Of a stretch of DNA of 30,833 nucleotides, positions 1 to 8,271 are shown piece after piece. The position numbers and the translations under genes are program-made. The stretch lies in assembly GCA_021405325.1 (NCBI GenBank), contig QWII01000117.1, forward strand, positions 1-30,833, in the 5' to 3' direction. Below the pieces are notes generated by a model. It had not been told where the DNA came from. It saw only the letters and a program-made list of their open reading frames with translations, and made no database searches. Numbering within the stretch: the stretch's first letter is position 1; each line of letters begins with the position of its first letter. This stretch comes from Caldilinea sp. CFX5. GTDB taxonomy: Bacteria; Chloroflexota; Anaerolineae; Caldilineales; Caldilineaceae.

Positions 1-74
1 ATCGTAGGTGCGGTTTGTAACCGCACGGTTCCCAGGGAGCAAGTGCGGTTACAAACCGCACCTACGATTACCGG
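1..74. repeat. Nested palindromic repeat, copy 1
   Basis: Perfect 26-bp inverted arms lie at 1-26 and 43-68 around a 16-base loop. Each arm is itself a small palindrome (GCGGTT, TGT, AACCGC). The right arm is followed by ATTACCGG, which also follows the second copy at 17404-17464. It looks like a REP- or MITE-type intergenic repeat. No transposase is visible. The window begins at the first base of the arm, so the element may extend upstream. Confidence 0.85.
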
Positions 75-137
75 TTTATTTACCTAATGTTCATAAGCCC
101 GCTTACGTGAAAAATCAGAACCACATATTTCTCCGCC

Positions 138-168
138 AAAGAACCACATAAACATGTGGTTCTTTTTT
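138..168 (+). terminator. Rho-independent terminator-like hairpin
   Basis: AGAACCACAT (140-149) and ATGTGGTTCT (154-163) form a perfect 10-bp stem with a 4-base loop, followed by a run of six T. It would end a transcript entering from upstream of the window. The stem is not GC-rich, so its strength is uncertain. A direct copy of AGAACCACAT lies at 116-125. Confidence 0.5.
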
Positions 169-225
169 GTGACAAGAGTCCTAGAATGGAGGCAATCAAT
201 TCGTCTGAAAAAGGAGACACCGACT

Positions 226-2217
226 ATGAAAACAAAGCACCTGATGATGGTTCCGCTACTGTTGACCGCACTGCTTCTATCCGTCGTCGCGCCAGCCCTG
301 GCGCAGGAAAATCAAGCCGCCTCGGGGAAGAACGAATCGGTTGCGTCCTCTCAGGCACTCGGCCCGACTGACCCGGCGGAAATGGAAACGTTTATGGATG
401 GCTTGTTTACAAAAGATATGGCAGAGCATCATATCGCGGGGGCGGCCGTCGCGGTTGTCAAGGATGGCAAGCTCTTCTTTGCCAAAGGCTACGGCTATGC
501 CGACCTGGCGAACAAAATCCCCGTTGACCCCGAACAGACGATCTTTCGCATCGGCTCCGTCAGCAAGACTTTCACCTGGACGGCGGTGATGCAACTCGTC
601 GAGCAGGGCAAACTGGACCTGGACGCTGATGTCAACACTTATCTTGACTTTCGCATCCCGGACACCTATCCACAACCGATCACCCTCAAACATTTGATGA
701 CGCATACGTCAGGGTTTGAAGATGTGCTGCTCGGTGGCGTGGTGGTGGATCCGCATGATCTGATCCCCATGCGCGACTGGTTGGTCTCCCATAGGGCGGC
801 GCGGGTGCGACCGCCCGGCGATGGTGCGGGTTATTCGAACTTCAACGCCGCGCTGGCCGGCTACATTGTGGCGCGGGTGTCTGGGCAACCGTTCGACCAG
901 TACATCCAGGAACATATCTTTGATCCACTGGGCATGGTGCATTCAACTGTCCAGTCGCCGATGCCGGAAAAGCTGCGCCGATATGTGTCGGTGGGCTACG
1001 CCTATCAAGATGGCGCCTTTCAGGTCTTCCCAGCGTATACGGCCCAACCGGCAGGGGCGGCGTCCGGCGGCGTCCAGGCCAGCGCCACGGACATGGCGCG
1101 TTTTATGATCGCCCACCTGGAAGGTGGTCGCTACCGCGACGCCACCATGGGCGAGGCGCGCATCCTGACCGAAGCCACGGCCCGGCAAATGCAAACCACC
1201 TTGTACACGCCCGACCCGCGCCTGCTGGGTACGGCTTACGGCTTTGCCGATCTGAGCGACAACGGCCAGCGCACGCTTGGGCATCAAGGATATTTCCCAC
1301 CTATGCATAGTCAGTTGTTGCTCTTGCCCGACCAGCGGCTGGGTCTGTTTGTCACCTACAACAGCGCGGACGCCGGCGAGCTAACCACGCAACATATTGG
1401 GTTCCAGCGCGCGTTTTTCGACCATTACTATGCCGCGCCGGCTGTCGAGCCAATCCAACCGCCGGCGGATTTCGCTGAACGGGCTGGCCGGTTCGTGGGT
1501 ATTTATCGGAACGCCAGCAGCCCACATACCACTTTCATCAAGATCGTGGAACTTTTCGGTGGATACAGAGCCGAAATCAGCGATCCAGGCGATGGCACTT
1601 TGCTCCTTAGCATAGAGGGACTCAAGTTGCGCTTTGTCGAAGTAGAGCCGCTCTACTTCCGCCAGGTGGATGGTCCCTTCGCCATGCTCTTTCGTGAGGA
1701 CGACCGCGGGCGCATCACCCATCTGTATACCGACTTCATGCCGCAGTACACGAACCTAAAGCTGGCGTGGTATGAAACGAGCGGTTTCAACATGGGATTG
1801 GCGCTGGGCTGTATTTTGCTCTTCCTCTCCATGATCCCGGTCGCAGGATTGCGCGCGCTGCGGAATCGCCGCCGGCGCGATGACGGGCAACCCGTGCCGC
1901 GCCGCGCCCGTGTTGCCAACGGGATCATTGTGGGGCTTGGCGTTCTGAACCTGCTGATCGTGATCGGTACGGCGTGGGGCAAGATGGGGGGACTGCCCAG
2001 TGAATTGCTCGACCCACCCTTGCTCATCAAAATCGTGTTGGATCTGGGCTTTTTGTCCGCCGCGCTGACAGTCGGCGCGCTGCTCTATTGTGTGCTGGCT
2101 TGGAAAGATGGCTACTGGGGTATCGTCGCTCGCGTCTATTACACGCTGGGAACGGTCGCGGCGGTGGCATTTGTCTGGTTCCTGAATTACTGGAACCTGT
2201 TAGGGTGGCGGTATTAG
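226..2217 (+). CDS. Serine hydrolase, beta-lactamase/PBP4*-like, with C-terminal membrane domain
   Basis: Secreted or membrane-anchored serine hydrolase of the class C beta-lactamase-related family (PF00144), 663 residues. The start at 226 is chosen over the longer reading frame (154) because AAGGAG lies 9 bases upstream and the product then begins with a signal peptide (KTKH, hydrophobic core, APALA/QE cleavage near residue 26). The catalytic motifs are SVSK at 111-114 (nucleophile S111, K114), YSN at 203-205 and HQG at 353-355. After the catalytic domain and a beta-rich linker come four predicted membrane helices (about 522-545, 563-585, 598-626, 631-661). This layout is known in bacterial families of unknown substrate and suggests an esterase or peptidase facing outside, not a resistance enzyme. 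The next gene starts 68 bases downstream with its own ribosome site. Confidence 0.9.
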   Translation: MKTKHLMMVPLLLTALLLSVVAPALAQENQAASGKNESVASSQALGPTDPAEMETFMDGLFTKDMAEHHIAGAAVAVVKDGKLFFAKGYGYADLANKIPVDPEQTIFRIGSVSKTFTWTAVMQLVEQGKLDLDADVNTYLDFRIPDTYPQPITLKHLMTHTSGFEDVLLGGVVVDPHDLIPMRDWLVSHRAARVRPPGDGAGYSNFNAALAGYIVARVSGQPFDQYIQEHIFDPLGMVHSTVQSPMPEKLRRYVSVGYAYQDGAFQVFPAYTAQPAGAASGGVQASATDMARFMIAHLEGGRYRDATMGEARILTEATARQMQTTLYTPDPRLLGTAYGFADLSDNGQRTLGHQGYFPPMHSQLLLLPDQRLGLFVTYNSADAGELTTQHIGFQRAFFDHYYAAPAVEPIQPPADFAERAGRFVGIYRNASSPHTTFIKIVELFGGYRAEISDPGDGTLLLSIEGLKLRFVEVEPLYFRQVDGPFAMLFREDDRGRITHLYTDFMPQYTNLKLAWYETSGFNMGLALGCILLFLSMIPVAGLRALRNRRRRDDGQPVPRRARVANGIIVGLGVLNLLIVIGTAWGKMGGLPSELLDPPLLIKIVLDLGFLSAALTVGALLYCVLAWKDGYWGIVARVYYTLGTVAAVAFVWFLNYWNLLGWRY

Positions 2218-2285
2218 TTGACAAACACGGCAAGGCTGGCGGGGCCGCAGCGGTCGCCGCCAGCCAAAGAAAAAGGAGAACGTTC

Positions 2286-3116
2286 ATGGCAACGCAAGAA
2301 ATGACCGCAATGAATAACCTGCAAGATCGTTCAACACATGTTGAGAAAGATCAGTACACCCTTTGGAAAATTCTCGGCATTTGGCTGGCGGGCGGTGCGC
2401 CCATGTGGCTGCTGGGTTGGTTGGCTTATCCAGCGCTGAGTGTAGGTCTCCCGCCGATAGATGCCGGTCTGTTGCGCATGAAGTTGTTGACCGTCGGACT
2501 GATCTGGCAGTTTGTTCTGGCGATGATCATTCTCTATCGCGAAGAGGGCAATATCCGGCTGCGCACCATCAGCCGCCGCTTTTGGCTCAATCACCCAATT
2601 TCACCTGAAACTGGCGAGACAAAAAAGGCGCTGTGGTGGTGGCTCGTTCCCATGATCCTGCTGCTCGCCGTCCTGGAAATCGGTTTGCGCTCAGCCCTCG
2701 TGAATCTGTGGACATCGTTTTTCCCCTTCTTCGCCGAACCAAAGGGCTATGATGCTGCCATCTTGTTTGCCCCGGCGTTGCGCAGCCAGTGGGTTGGGGC
2801 TTGGGGACTGCTTGGCTTGTTCGTTGTGACGGCGACCTTCAACACCTTCCTGGGCGAGGAATTCCTCTTCCGCGGCGTGCTGTTGCCCAAGATGGCCGGT
2901 GTTTTTGGCAAATGGGATTGGGTGGCAAACGGCGTCCTCTTCTGCTTGTACCATCTGCATCAACCCTGGGGCATCCTAGCCACACTGCCCGGCGACCTGC
3001 TCTTTGCCTATGCCGGCAAACGCTTCCGCAGCAACTGGTTCCCCATCATCCTCCATTCCGGGCAGAGCGTATATTTTCTGTTTCTGATCCTGGGACTCGT
3101 TCTCGGATTGGCGTGA
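2286..3116 (+). CDS. CPBP-family intramembrane metalloprotease
   Basis: Integral membrane protein of 276 residues. The start at 2286 follows AAAAGGAGAA with good spacing; the longer open frame upstream has no such site. CPBP (Rce1/Abi-like, PF02517) motifs are clear: EEFLFRG (E191, E192, R196), FCLYHLH (F219, H223 or H225) and a third His at 257 (HSGQS). These are the usual metal-binding and catalytic positions of this glutamyl intramembrane protease family. About six to seven hydrophobic segments are visible. Substrate unknown. The same orientation and short gap suggest an operon with the upstream serine hydrolase and the downstream small protein. Confidence 0.88.
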   Translation: MATQEMTAMNNLQDRSTHVEKDQYTLWKILGIWLAGGAPMWLLGWLAYPALSVGLPPIDAGLLRMKLLTVGLIWQFVLAMIILYREEGNIRLRTISRRFWLNHPISPETGETKKALWWWLVPMILLLAVLEIGLRSALVNLWTSFFPFFAEPKGYDAAILFAPALRSQWVGAWGLLGLFVVTATFNTFLGEEFLFRGVLLPKMAGVFGKWDWVANGVLFCLYHLHQPWGILATLPGDLLFAYAGKRFRSNWFPIILHSGQSVYFLFLILGLVLGLA

Positions 3117-3135
3117 GCATTGGCGAGGAGCGGAT

Positions 3136-3378
3136 ATGGCGCAATCCATTGGTTTGAATTCACAAAATTGTTATGAAATCAAAATCTACGGTCAACCGGA
3201 CGACGCCTGGCTGGCCTGGTTTGGGGCAGCCAACGTCCAAGCCGAAATCCTGGCGGATGACACGCAAGTGACCACCTTCGCCAATGTCGTCATGGATCAG
3301 TCCGGGCTGGTCGGCCTCATCCGCCGCTTACACGGGCTGGGCATCGTCGTGCTATCCGTCCGACAGGTAAAGGGGTGA
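3136..3378 (+). CDS. Small conserved-looking protein of unknown function (80 aa)
   Basis: GAGGAG (3125-3130) lies 5 bases before the ATG, and the gene begins 19 bases after the CPBP protease, so it is probably the last gene of that operon. The protein has an alternating beta/alpha pattern. It has a WLAWFG segment near residues 23-28 and a C-terminal DQSGLVGLIRRLHGLGIVVLSV stretch (about 55-76), here named by its ends DQSGLVG and VVLSVRQV. I recall similar unnamed proteins of about 65-85 residues in Chloroflexota with the pattern 'DQ-x-L-x-G-LL-x-LGL-x-L-x-S-V'. The fold may be ACT-like, but this is not established. No catalytic motif is seen. Confidence 0.7.
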   Translation: MAQSIGLNSQNCYEIKIYGQPDDAWLAWFGAANVQAEILADDTQVTTFANVVMDQSGLVGLIRRLHGLGIVVLSVRQVKG

Positions 3379-3394
3379 TGTCATGGCGCTGCTA

Positions 3395-5983
3395 CTACGG
3401 TAAAGCTGTTTCAGCCATCAAAGCATAGGCGACGGCCTCTTCTGGCGCCATCAATGCCCCTGCTGTCCAGGTGCTTTTGAATGCCTCATCGCCCAGTTGG
3501 CTGCGCACCGTTGCGACCATTGGCGCGTTGCGCAAGCGATCACTGTCGGACATGACAGAACCACCACTCTGCCGGAACGTCGCAGCCGCCCCCCACAGGC
3601 GGGCCGCCTGCATAGGATAACCAGAGAGTGCCGCCACCTCGCCCAGCCCTTCGAGCGCCCAAGCCGCGCCGTTAATCTGTTGTCGTTCCCAGCGGAGCAC
3701 CAGGCTGCGCCGATAGTCGTCAGCCGCTTGCGCGTAATTACCACACATCTGCCAGGCCAGCGCCAGGTTCCGCAAGGCCCACGGACTACCGGCGCTATTG
3801 GGATTCCCTTGATGATCAAGGGCGATGGCCTCTTCCAACAGGGCAACCGCCTCTGTGCAACGTGCGGTGGCAATCGCACACTGCGCCAACAGGTTTAGGG
3901 CGCTGATGAGCATCCCAATATCACCGCGGCGCCGTGCGATCTGCAGAAGTTCAGTACTAAATTTCTCACAGCGTGCATAGTCATTCTGTTCGCCGGCCAC
4001 ATCGGCCAGTTTCGCCAGGGAGATAGCATAGAGCCACTCATCAGCCAGGGACTGCGCATGGGCGAGGCTTTCGGTCAGGTAGGCTGTCGCCCGCGCATAA
4101 TCGCCTTGTTCATTGGCAATCGTCGCTAGCTCCTGGAGACAGCGGGTAATGCGGCGTCGATTTTCCACATGGCGCTGCAAGGTCAAGCTTTGTGCCAAGA
4201 GGTGCTGTGCGGTGGGTAACTCGCCTTGCCCACCGGCCAAATGCCCAGCGCACAGGAGCAGATCAGCCCGGAGCGTGAGCAGATCGTTGGCCATTGGGGG
4301 CTGGTTGGACAGTGCGCCCTCGGTCACGTAATCAAGCGTGGTCAACGCTTTGGTCAGCCAGGCGCGCCCTTCGCGCCATTGTTGACGTTTGTACCAATAG
4401 CCGCCAAGTTGCTCAGCCAGTGTAATCGCTTTCAAGTTATCCTCAATGGCGCTACCGTCCGGCGCCAACCCCCACGTAAGCGCTGAACGTAAATTGTCTA
4501 ACTCACGATCTAGCACCAGTAATGCCGCGACTTGTGTCGGCCCGTGTAACTGCGCCATGAGTCGCTGGCTCAAGGTCAAAAAATAGCAGAGGTGACGACG
4601 CTTGTACGGCGCCTCTTCGCTTGCCGCGGCCAGTTTCTCTTGCAGATATTCACAAAGCGGCGCCAACAGGCGAAAGCGTGCTGCGCCCTCCACAGGGTGA
4701 TCAACCACGACCAGAGATTTATTGACCAACTGCTTCAGCAGCTTTAACACTTGACTACTGGCCGGCGGCAATGTTTGCTGCTCATCGTCGATGACAATGG
4801 CTTCCGCCGCTTCCATGCTCCACCCGCCGACAAAAACCGCGAGGCGCCGCAACAGGGTCTGCTCGGCGTCGTTCAAGAGATTGTAGCTCCAATCGATCGC
4901 CGCACGCAGGGTTTGGTGACGTGGCAACACAATGCGGTTATTGTCTACCAACAGCGCAAAATCCTTTGCTAAATGGTTGGCGATTTCTTCCGGCGACAAT
5001 ACATTGACCCAGGCCGCCGCTAGTTCGATGCCCAACGGAATGCCATCCAACCGTTGACAAATCTGGGTTACAGCCGGGGCATTCCGGTCTGTGAGGGCAA
5101 AGGTGTGTAATACGGCCCGTGCGCGTTCAACAAAGAGTCGAATGGCATCATAGTGCGCGATATCAGTACACAAAGGGCGTAGACCCCGTTGGTAGGGTGG
5201 TAGGGCCAAAGGTTGCACGCAGTAATTGATTTCACCAGGAACGCTCAACGCTTCGCGGCTGGTTGCCAAGATTTGCAGGTGTGGACAGCCGTGTAAAAGC
5301 GCAGCGGCTACCTGTGCCGCCGCCGCCACCAGATGTTCACAATTATCCAAGATCAGCAGCGCCCGCCGCGGATAGAGATAGGTTGTCAGGTCAGTCAGGA
5401 TGTCGGTGTCAGTCCCTGTGCCCAAGCCGACCACGGTCGCGACGGTCTTGGGTAATAACTTGGGATCGGCCAGGGCCGCCAACTCGACCAGCCACATGCC
5501 CTGGTTGTAGTGCGGCGCTAACGCCTCCGCCACCCGCATAGCCAGCCGCGTCTTCCCACAGCCCCCGCTGCCGGTTAAGGTGAGCAGGCGCGTCGTTGGT
5601 TTCTGCAATAGCGCGCATACTTCATCGATCTCTTCGCTGCGCCCGACAAACGAAGTCAAGGGGGTCGGCAGATGATAAACCGGCGGCTGGCTGCTTGCTA
5701 CCGGCGGTGGATCGGGCGCCGGAGCTGGCTGATCAGCGCACAAAGCGAGCAGTTGCTTGACAATCTCCGGTTCATTTTGCAGGTGCAGAGCAGGGACAAA
5801 AAGCGCCAGTAGGCTGGTGCGATCCAGCGGGCGCTCATTGTGCTCAATGCGGCTGAGGTGCGATTCGCTGTAGCCAACGGCAATGGCGAGTTCGCGCTGT
5901 GACAGATGGGCGCGGCGACGTAGGAACTTGAGCAGATCACCCAGCGTAGAAAAATTCGCGAGAGGCAGCGTGCTGTTTGACAT
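3395..5983 (-). CDS. XRE-type HTH / NB-ARC ATPase / TPR transcriptional regulator
   Basis: Large signal-transduction ATPase (862 residues). The N-terminus (about 12-66) is an XRE/Cro helix-turn-helix (LSQRELAIAVGYSESHLSRI). A proline-rich linker follows, then an NB-ARC ATPase from FVGRSEEI (about 112) with P-loop GSGGCGKT (138-145), Walker B LLILDNCEH, and a GxP-like GIPLGIELAA segment. The C-terminal half is TPR-like helical repeats. By family logic, ligand or protein binding to the TPRs frees the ATPase and HTH to act on DNA. ATG at 5983 is preferred; a GTG at 5989 would extend it by two residues but sits on top of the probable ribosome site (GGGGTGAG). It is divergent from the 6179 operon, which it probably controls. 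Confidence 0.88.
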   Translation of the reverse strand: MSNSTLPLANFSTLGDLLKFLRRRAHLSQRELAIAVGYSESHLSRIEHNERPLDRTSLLALFVPALHLQNEPEIVKQLLALCADQPAPAPDPPPVASSQPPVYHLPTPLTSFVGRSEEIDEVCALLQKPTTRLLTLTGSGGCGKTRLAMRVAEALAPHYNQGMWLVELAALADPKLLPKTVATVVGLGTGTDTDILTDLTTYLYPRRALLILDNCEHLVAAAAQVAAALLHGCPHLQILATSREALSVPGEINYCVQPLALPPYQRGLRPLCTDIAHYDAIRLFVERARAVLHTFALTDRNAPAVTQICQRLDGIPLGIELAAAWVNVLSPEEIANHLAKDFALLVDNNRIVLPRHQTLRAAIDWSYNLLNDAEQTLLRRLAVFVGGWSMEAAEAIVIDDEQQTLPPASSQVLKLLKQLVNKSLVVVDHPVEGAARFRLLAPLCEYLQEKLAAASEEAPYKRRHLCYFLTLSQRLMAQLHGPTQVAALLVLDRELDNLRSALTWGLAPDGSAIEDNLKAITLAEQLGGYWYKRQQWREGRAWLTKALTTLDYVTEGALSNQPPMANDLLTLRADLLLCAGHLAGGQGELPTAQHLLAQSLTLQRHVENRRRITRCLQELATIANEQGDYARATAYLTESLAHAQSLADEWLYAISLAKLADVAGEQNDYARCEKFSTELLQIARRRGDIGMLISALNLLAQCAIATARCTEAVALLEEAIALDHQGNPNSAGSPWALRNLALAWQMCGNYAQAADDYRRSLVLRWERQQINGAAWALEGLGEVAALSGYPMQAARLWGAAATFRQSGGSVMSDSDRLRNAPMVATVRSQLGDEAFKSTWTAGALMAPEEAVAYALMAETALP

Positions 5984-6031
5984 ACTCACCCCGGAATTTG
6001 CTTACAAAGGAACGATCAAGGTATTGCACCC

Positions 6032-6042
6032 ATTATAGCACA
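6032..6042 (-). promoter_or_regulatory. Extended -10 promoter for the XRE/NB-ARC regulator
   Basis: On the minus strand TGCTATAAT (TATAAT at 6037-6032) is a consensus extended -10. No good -35 lies 17 bases upstream. The palindrome TTGCGCAA and a CAAGAAATG motif (6050-6058) occupy the spacer and -35 region, which would fit autoregulation. Confidence 0.5.
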
Positions 6043-6049
6043 ACTTGCG

Positions 6050-6112
6050 CAAGAAATGATCGGCCATTTTGACAAGAAATGGCATAAAACGCAACTCCAG
6101 ATCTGCTAAACT
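6050..6112 (+). promoter_or_regulatory. Promoter/operator module A for the 6179 operon
   Basis: CAAGAAATG occurs at 6050-6058 and 6073-6081. The second copy is part of a longer block (TTGACAAGAAATGGCA from 6069, one base, then AAAACGCAA), followed 10 bases later by extended -10 TGCTAAACT (TAAACT 6107-6112). An almost identical module with the same internal spacing precedes the gene at 7842. The TTGACA at 6069 is too far (32 bases) from the -10 to act as its -35. The block therefore reads better as an activator or repressor site. Confidence 0.6.
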
Positions 6113-6178
6113 CTTGCTGCGCGGTAGCGACGACGCGACAAGTGAGTAACCCCACTTTCATTACATAAGGAGCAAATC

Positions 6179-6919
6179 ATGTCACAGAAAATTCTGCAGA
6201 TCAACTTTACTTTTAGTGGTCTATCGCGGGCCGAATTGGAACAAGCTTGGTTGCTGGAAGCGCAACCCATTGCCGACACCCTCGGTCTGCGTTGGAAGGT
6301 CTGGCTGATGAATGAGGCAGAGCATACATGTGGGGGGATTTATCTCTTTGATGATGAAGCCGCAGTGCAAGCTTTCTTGAATGGGCCAATCGTTGCCGCC
6401 GCGAAGGATGCACCGATCTTACACGATGCGAGCATGAAGATGTTCGACATCTTGCAACCGCACACGACCGTCACACATGGCCCTGTAGGTGAGCAACTGG
6501 CGGCGAGTAACGGCGTCCCCAAGACCTTCATGGGCATGGTCGAAGAGGCATTTCGCACCGTACCGACAATCAAAGCCGCCGATCTACAGCGTCGCCAAAA
6601 GAAGGAGCCGGATCTCTTGATCATCGACGTGCAGGATGCCGCCGACGTGGCGCAGACCGGCATGATACCGGGCGCGGCCAACATCTCCTATGGCGCATTG
6701 ACCTACATGGCCGACAACGGTGTCCCTGAAACCTGGCGCGACCCGCGGTTGGCCGATCGCGCCCGCCCGCTTGTCACCACTTGCACCCTCGGGCCATTGG
6801 GGGCGTTGGGCGGCAAACTGCTCCATGACATGGGCTTTACCAACGTGCAAATCTTGGAAGGCGGCGTGCAGGCGTGGATCGATGCGGGGCTGCCGGTGAC
6901 GAAGAATGGAGCAAGCTGA
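6179..6919 (+). CDS. YdhR-like monooxygenase domain fused to a rhodanese domain
   Basis: 246-residue two-domain protein with an ideal AAGGAG site before ATG 6179. Residues 1 to about 100 resemble the YdhR family (PF08803), small dimeric alpha/beta-barrel proteins proposed as monooxygenases on aromatics ([39 protein letters not shown]). A linker leads to a rhodanese fold from about 133 ([17 protein letters not shown]) with the active-site loop Cys202 in [13 protein letters not shown] and the terminal [15 protein letters not shown] Cys in this loop suggests a sulfurtransferase or persulfide carrier. A joint role in thiol or sulfur-linked detoxification is inferred from the fusion only. It is the first gene of a block with a methyltransferase 22 bases downstream. 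Confidence 0.82.
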   Translation: MSQKILQINFTFSGLSRAELEQAWLLEAQPIADTLGLRWKVWLMNEAEHTCGGIYLFDDEAAVQAFLNGPIVAAAKDAPILHDASMKMFDILQPHTTVTHGPVGEQLAASNGVPKTFMGMVEEAFRTVPTIKAADLQRRQKKEPDLLIIDVQDAADVAQTGMIPGAANISYGALTYMADNGVPETWRDPRLADRARPLVTTCTLGPLGALGGKLLHDMGFTNVQILEGGVQAWIDAGLPVTKNGAS

Positions 6920-6941
6920 CAAATTTTCCCGGAGATGCTTG

Positions 6942-7745
6942 ATGGACACAACAAACGTTTGGGGAATTTCCGGCAACTGGGCAGAGGTGTACCACGCCTG
7001 CTTCGTCCCAACCCTGATCAACCCCTGGGTCGCTAAAACCACCGTGCTCGCTGCGCCCCGCCCCGGCGAGCGGGTGTTGGATGTGGCCTGCGGCACAGGG
7101 GTAGTCACCCGCCAGGCGGCGGAAGCTGTCGGCCCGACCGGTCGCGTCGTCGGTCTGGATCTCAGCCCGGAAGCGCTGGCTGTCGCGTGTAGGGTGAACG
7201 AGCGGAGCAATGGGGCGGTGATTGAGTGGCGCGAAGGTTCAGCCGAGAAGCTGCCCTTCGCTGACGGCTGCTTCGATGTGGTCTTCTGTCAGTTGGGGCT
7301 GATGTTCTTTCCCGATCGCGTGGCAGCACTGCGGGAGATGCGCCGGGTGCTGGCCCCCGCTGGCCGTATCAGCCTGATGACGTGGGGACCCCTGGACAAG
7401 AATCTGGGCAATGCGGCCATGGCGCAGGCGTGGCGCGCGCGGGTCGGCACAGAACAGGCCGCCAAACTCAACCCGCCTCACGCGCTCCCCGATCCCGCAG
7501 CGGTGAGCCGATTGTTGCAGGAAGCGGGGTTTGCGCAGGTCGTCGCACAGACAGCGGCGGGGCGGGCGCATTTTTCATCGCCTGAAGCGCTGGTCTGCGG
7601 CTACGGCGCGTTGAGCGGTCTGGCAGCCGACGCAGCCCTGCGCGACGTTCTTTGCGTTGATGTGGCCCGGCTACTGCAAGCCTATTACGGAACGGAAGGG
7701 CTGGACTATCCGACGGAGGGTGTGCTGGCCCAGGCTCGTCGCTAA
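6942..7745 (+). CDS. Class I SAM-dependent methyltransferase (UbiE/Methyltransf_11 type)
   Basis: 267-residue methyltransferase. Start 6942 is chosen over 6906 because GGAG (6930-6933) is correctly spaced from it. Motif I is VLDVACGTG (45-53), followed by VVGLDLSPEAL (motif II acid), the EWREGSAEKLPFADGCFDVV segment (motif III, here named by its ends EWREG and CFDVV), then QLGLMFFPD and an RRVLAPAGRI segment. These are typical of small-molecule C- or O-methyltransferases of the UbiE-like group. The substrate cannot be read from the sequence. It follows the YdhR-rhodanese gene closely and is probably co-transcribed with it. Confidence 0.88.
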   Translation: MDTTNVWGISGNWAEVYHACFVPTLINPWVAKTTVLAAPRPGERVLDVACGTGVVTRQAAEAVGPTGRVVGLDLSPEALAVACRVNERSNGAVIEWREGSAEKLPFADGCFDVVFCQLGLMFFPDRVAALREMRRVLAPAGRISLMTWGPLDKNLGNAAMAQAWRARVGTEQAAKLNPPHALPDPAAVSRLLQEAGFAQVVAQTAAGRAHFSSPEALVCGYGALSGLAADAALRDVLCVDVARLLQAYYGTEGLDYPTEGVLAQARR

Positions 7746-7758
7746 ACTCGCGGGCAAT

Positions 7759-7802
7759 TTGGCAAGAAATGGCAAAAAACGCAAGTTGCTGGCTGCTATA
7801 CT
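7759..7802 (+). promoter_or_regulatory. Promoter/operator module B for the 7842 operon
   Basis: TTGGCAAGAAATGGCA starts at 7759, is followed by one variable base and AAAACGCAA, and 10 bases later by extended -10 TGCTATACT (TATACT 7797-7802). Every element has the same spacing as module A (38 bases from the first T to the -10 in both). GGCAA-A-type units recur at about 10-bp steps. No -35 is present. Confidence 0.6.
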
Positions 7803-7841
7803 GCGATTGGGAAGCGTGAAGTTTGCACAAGGAGAACGAAC

Positions 7842-8243
7842 ATGTCAAGCGAAAGTACACGCGCCACGATGTTACGCTACTTCAACTCGGATCACAGCGA
7901 CGTCAGCATGATGGCGGAGGATGTCGTCTTTACCACGATGGCGACCGGTCAGGAACATCAAGGTCGCGACGCCGTGCTGGGCATGCTGAACTATTTCTAC
8001 CATGTGGCCTTCGACGCGACTGCCATCACACGTGTCACGCTCTTTGGTGAAAACAACGCCATGGTCGAAGGCGAATTTGTCGGTAAGCACATTGGCGAGT
8101 TCGCCGGCATCCCAGCAACAGGCAAAGAGGTGCGCGTCCCCCTATGCGTGGTCTATGACCTGGCAAACGACCAAATTACGCGCGGTCGCGTCTATTTTGA
8201 AATGCCTGCTCTCCTCCAACAACTTGGCGCATCAATGGGGTAG
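7842..8243 (+). CDS. SnoaL-like / NTF2-fold protein (ester cyclase-like)
   Basis: 133-residue protein preceded by AAGGAG 7-12 bases before ATG. The pattern of a short helix-rich start, then GQEHQGRDAVLGMLNYFYHVAF, here named by its ends GQEHQG and YFYHVAF, then ENNAMVEGEFVGKH and IPATGKEVRVPLCVVYDL, is that of the SnoaL/ester-cyclase branch of the NTF2-like superfamily. The 'G-IPATGK-V' turn and the C-terminal RGRVYFEM strand are typical. Members are polyketide cyclases, isomerases or small-ligand binders; the substrate here is unknown. It is the first gene after promoter module B, with an alpha/beta hydrolase 28 bases downstream. Confidence 0.8.
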   Translation: MSSESTRATMLRYFNSDHSDVSMMAEDVVFTTMATGQEHQGRDAVLGMLNYFYHVAFDATAITRVTLFGENNAMVEGEFVGKHIGEFAGIPATGKEVRVPLCVVYDLANDQITRGRVYFEMPALLQQLGASMG

Positions 8244-8271
8244 GCAGCTTTGTAAGCGTCAGGAAAGAATT

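Noticed and set aside
154..225. Start of the serine hydrolase at 154
   Set aside because: It lies in the right arm of the hairpin terminator; the start at 226 gives a proper ribosome site and signal peptide.
6069..6074. TTGACA as a -35 box
   Set aside because: The -10-like TAAACT is 32 bases away, and nothing like a -10 lies at 16-18 bases. The same spacing is kept in module B, where the hexamer reads TTGGCA, so it is better seen as part of a protein-binding site.
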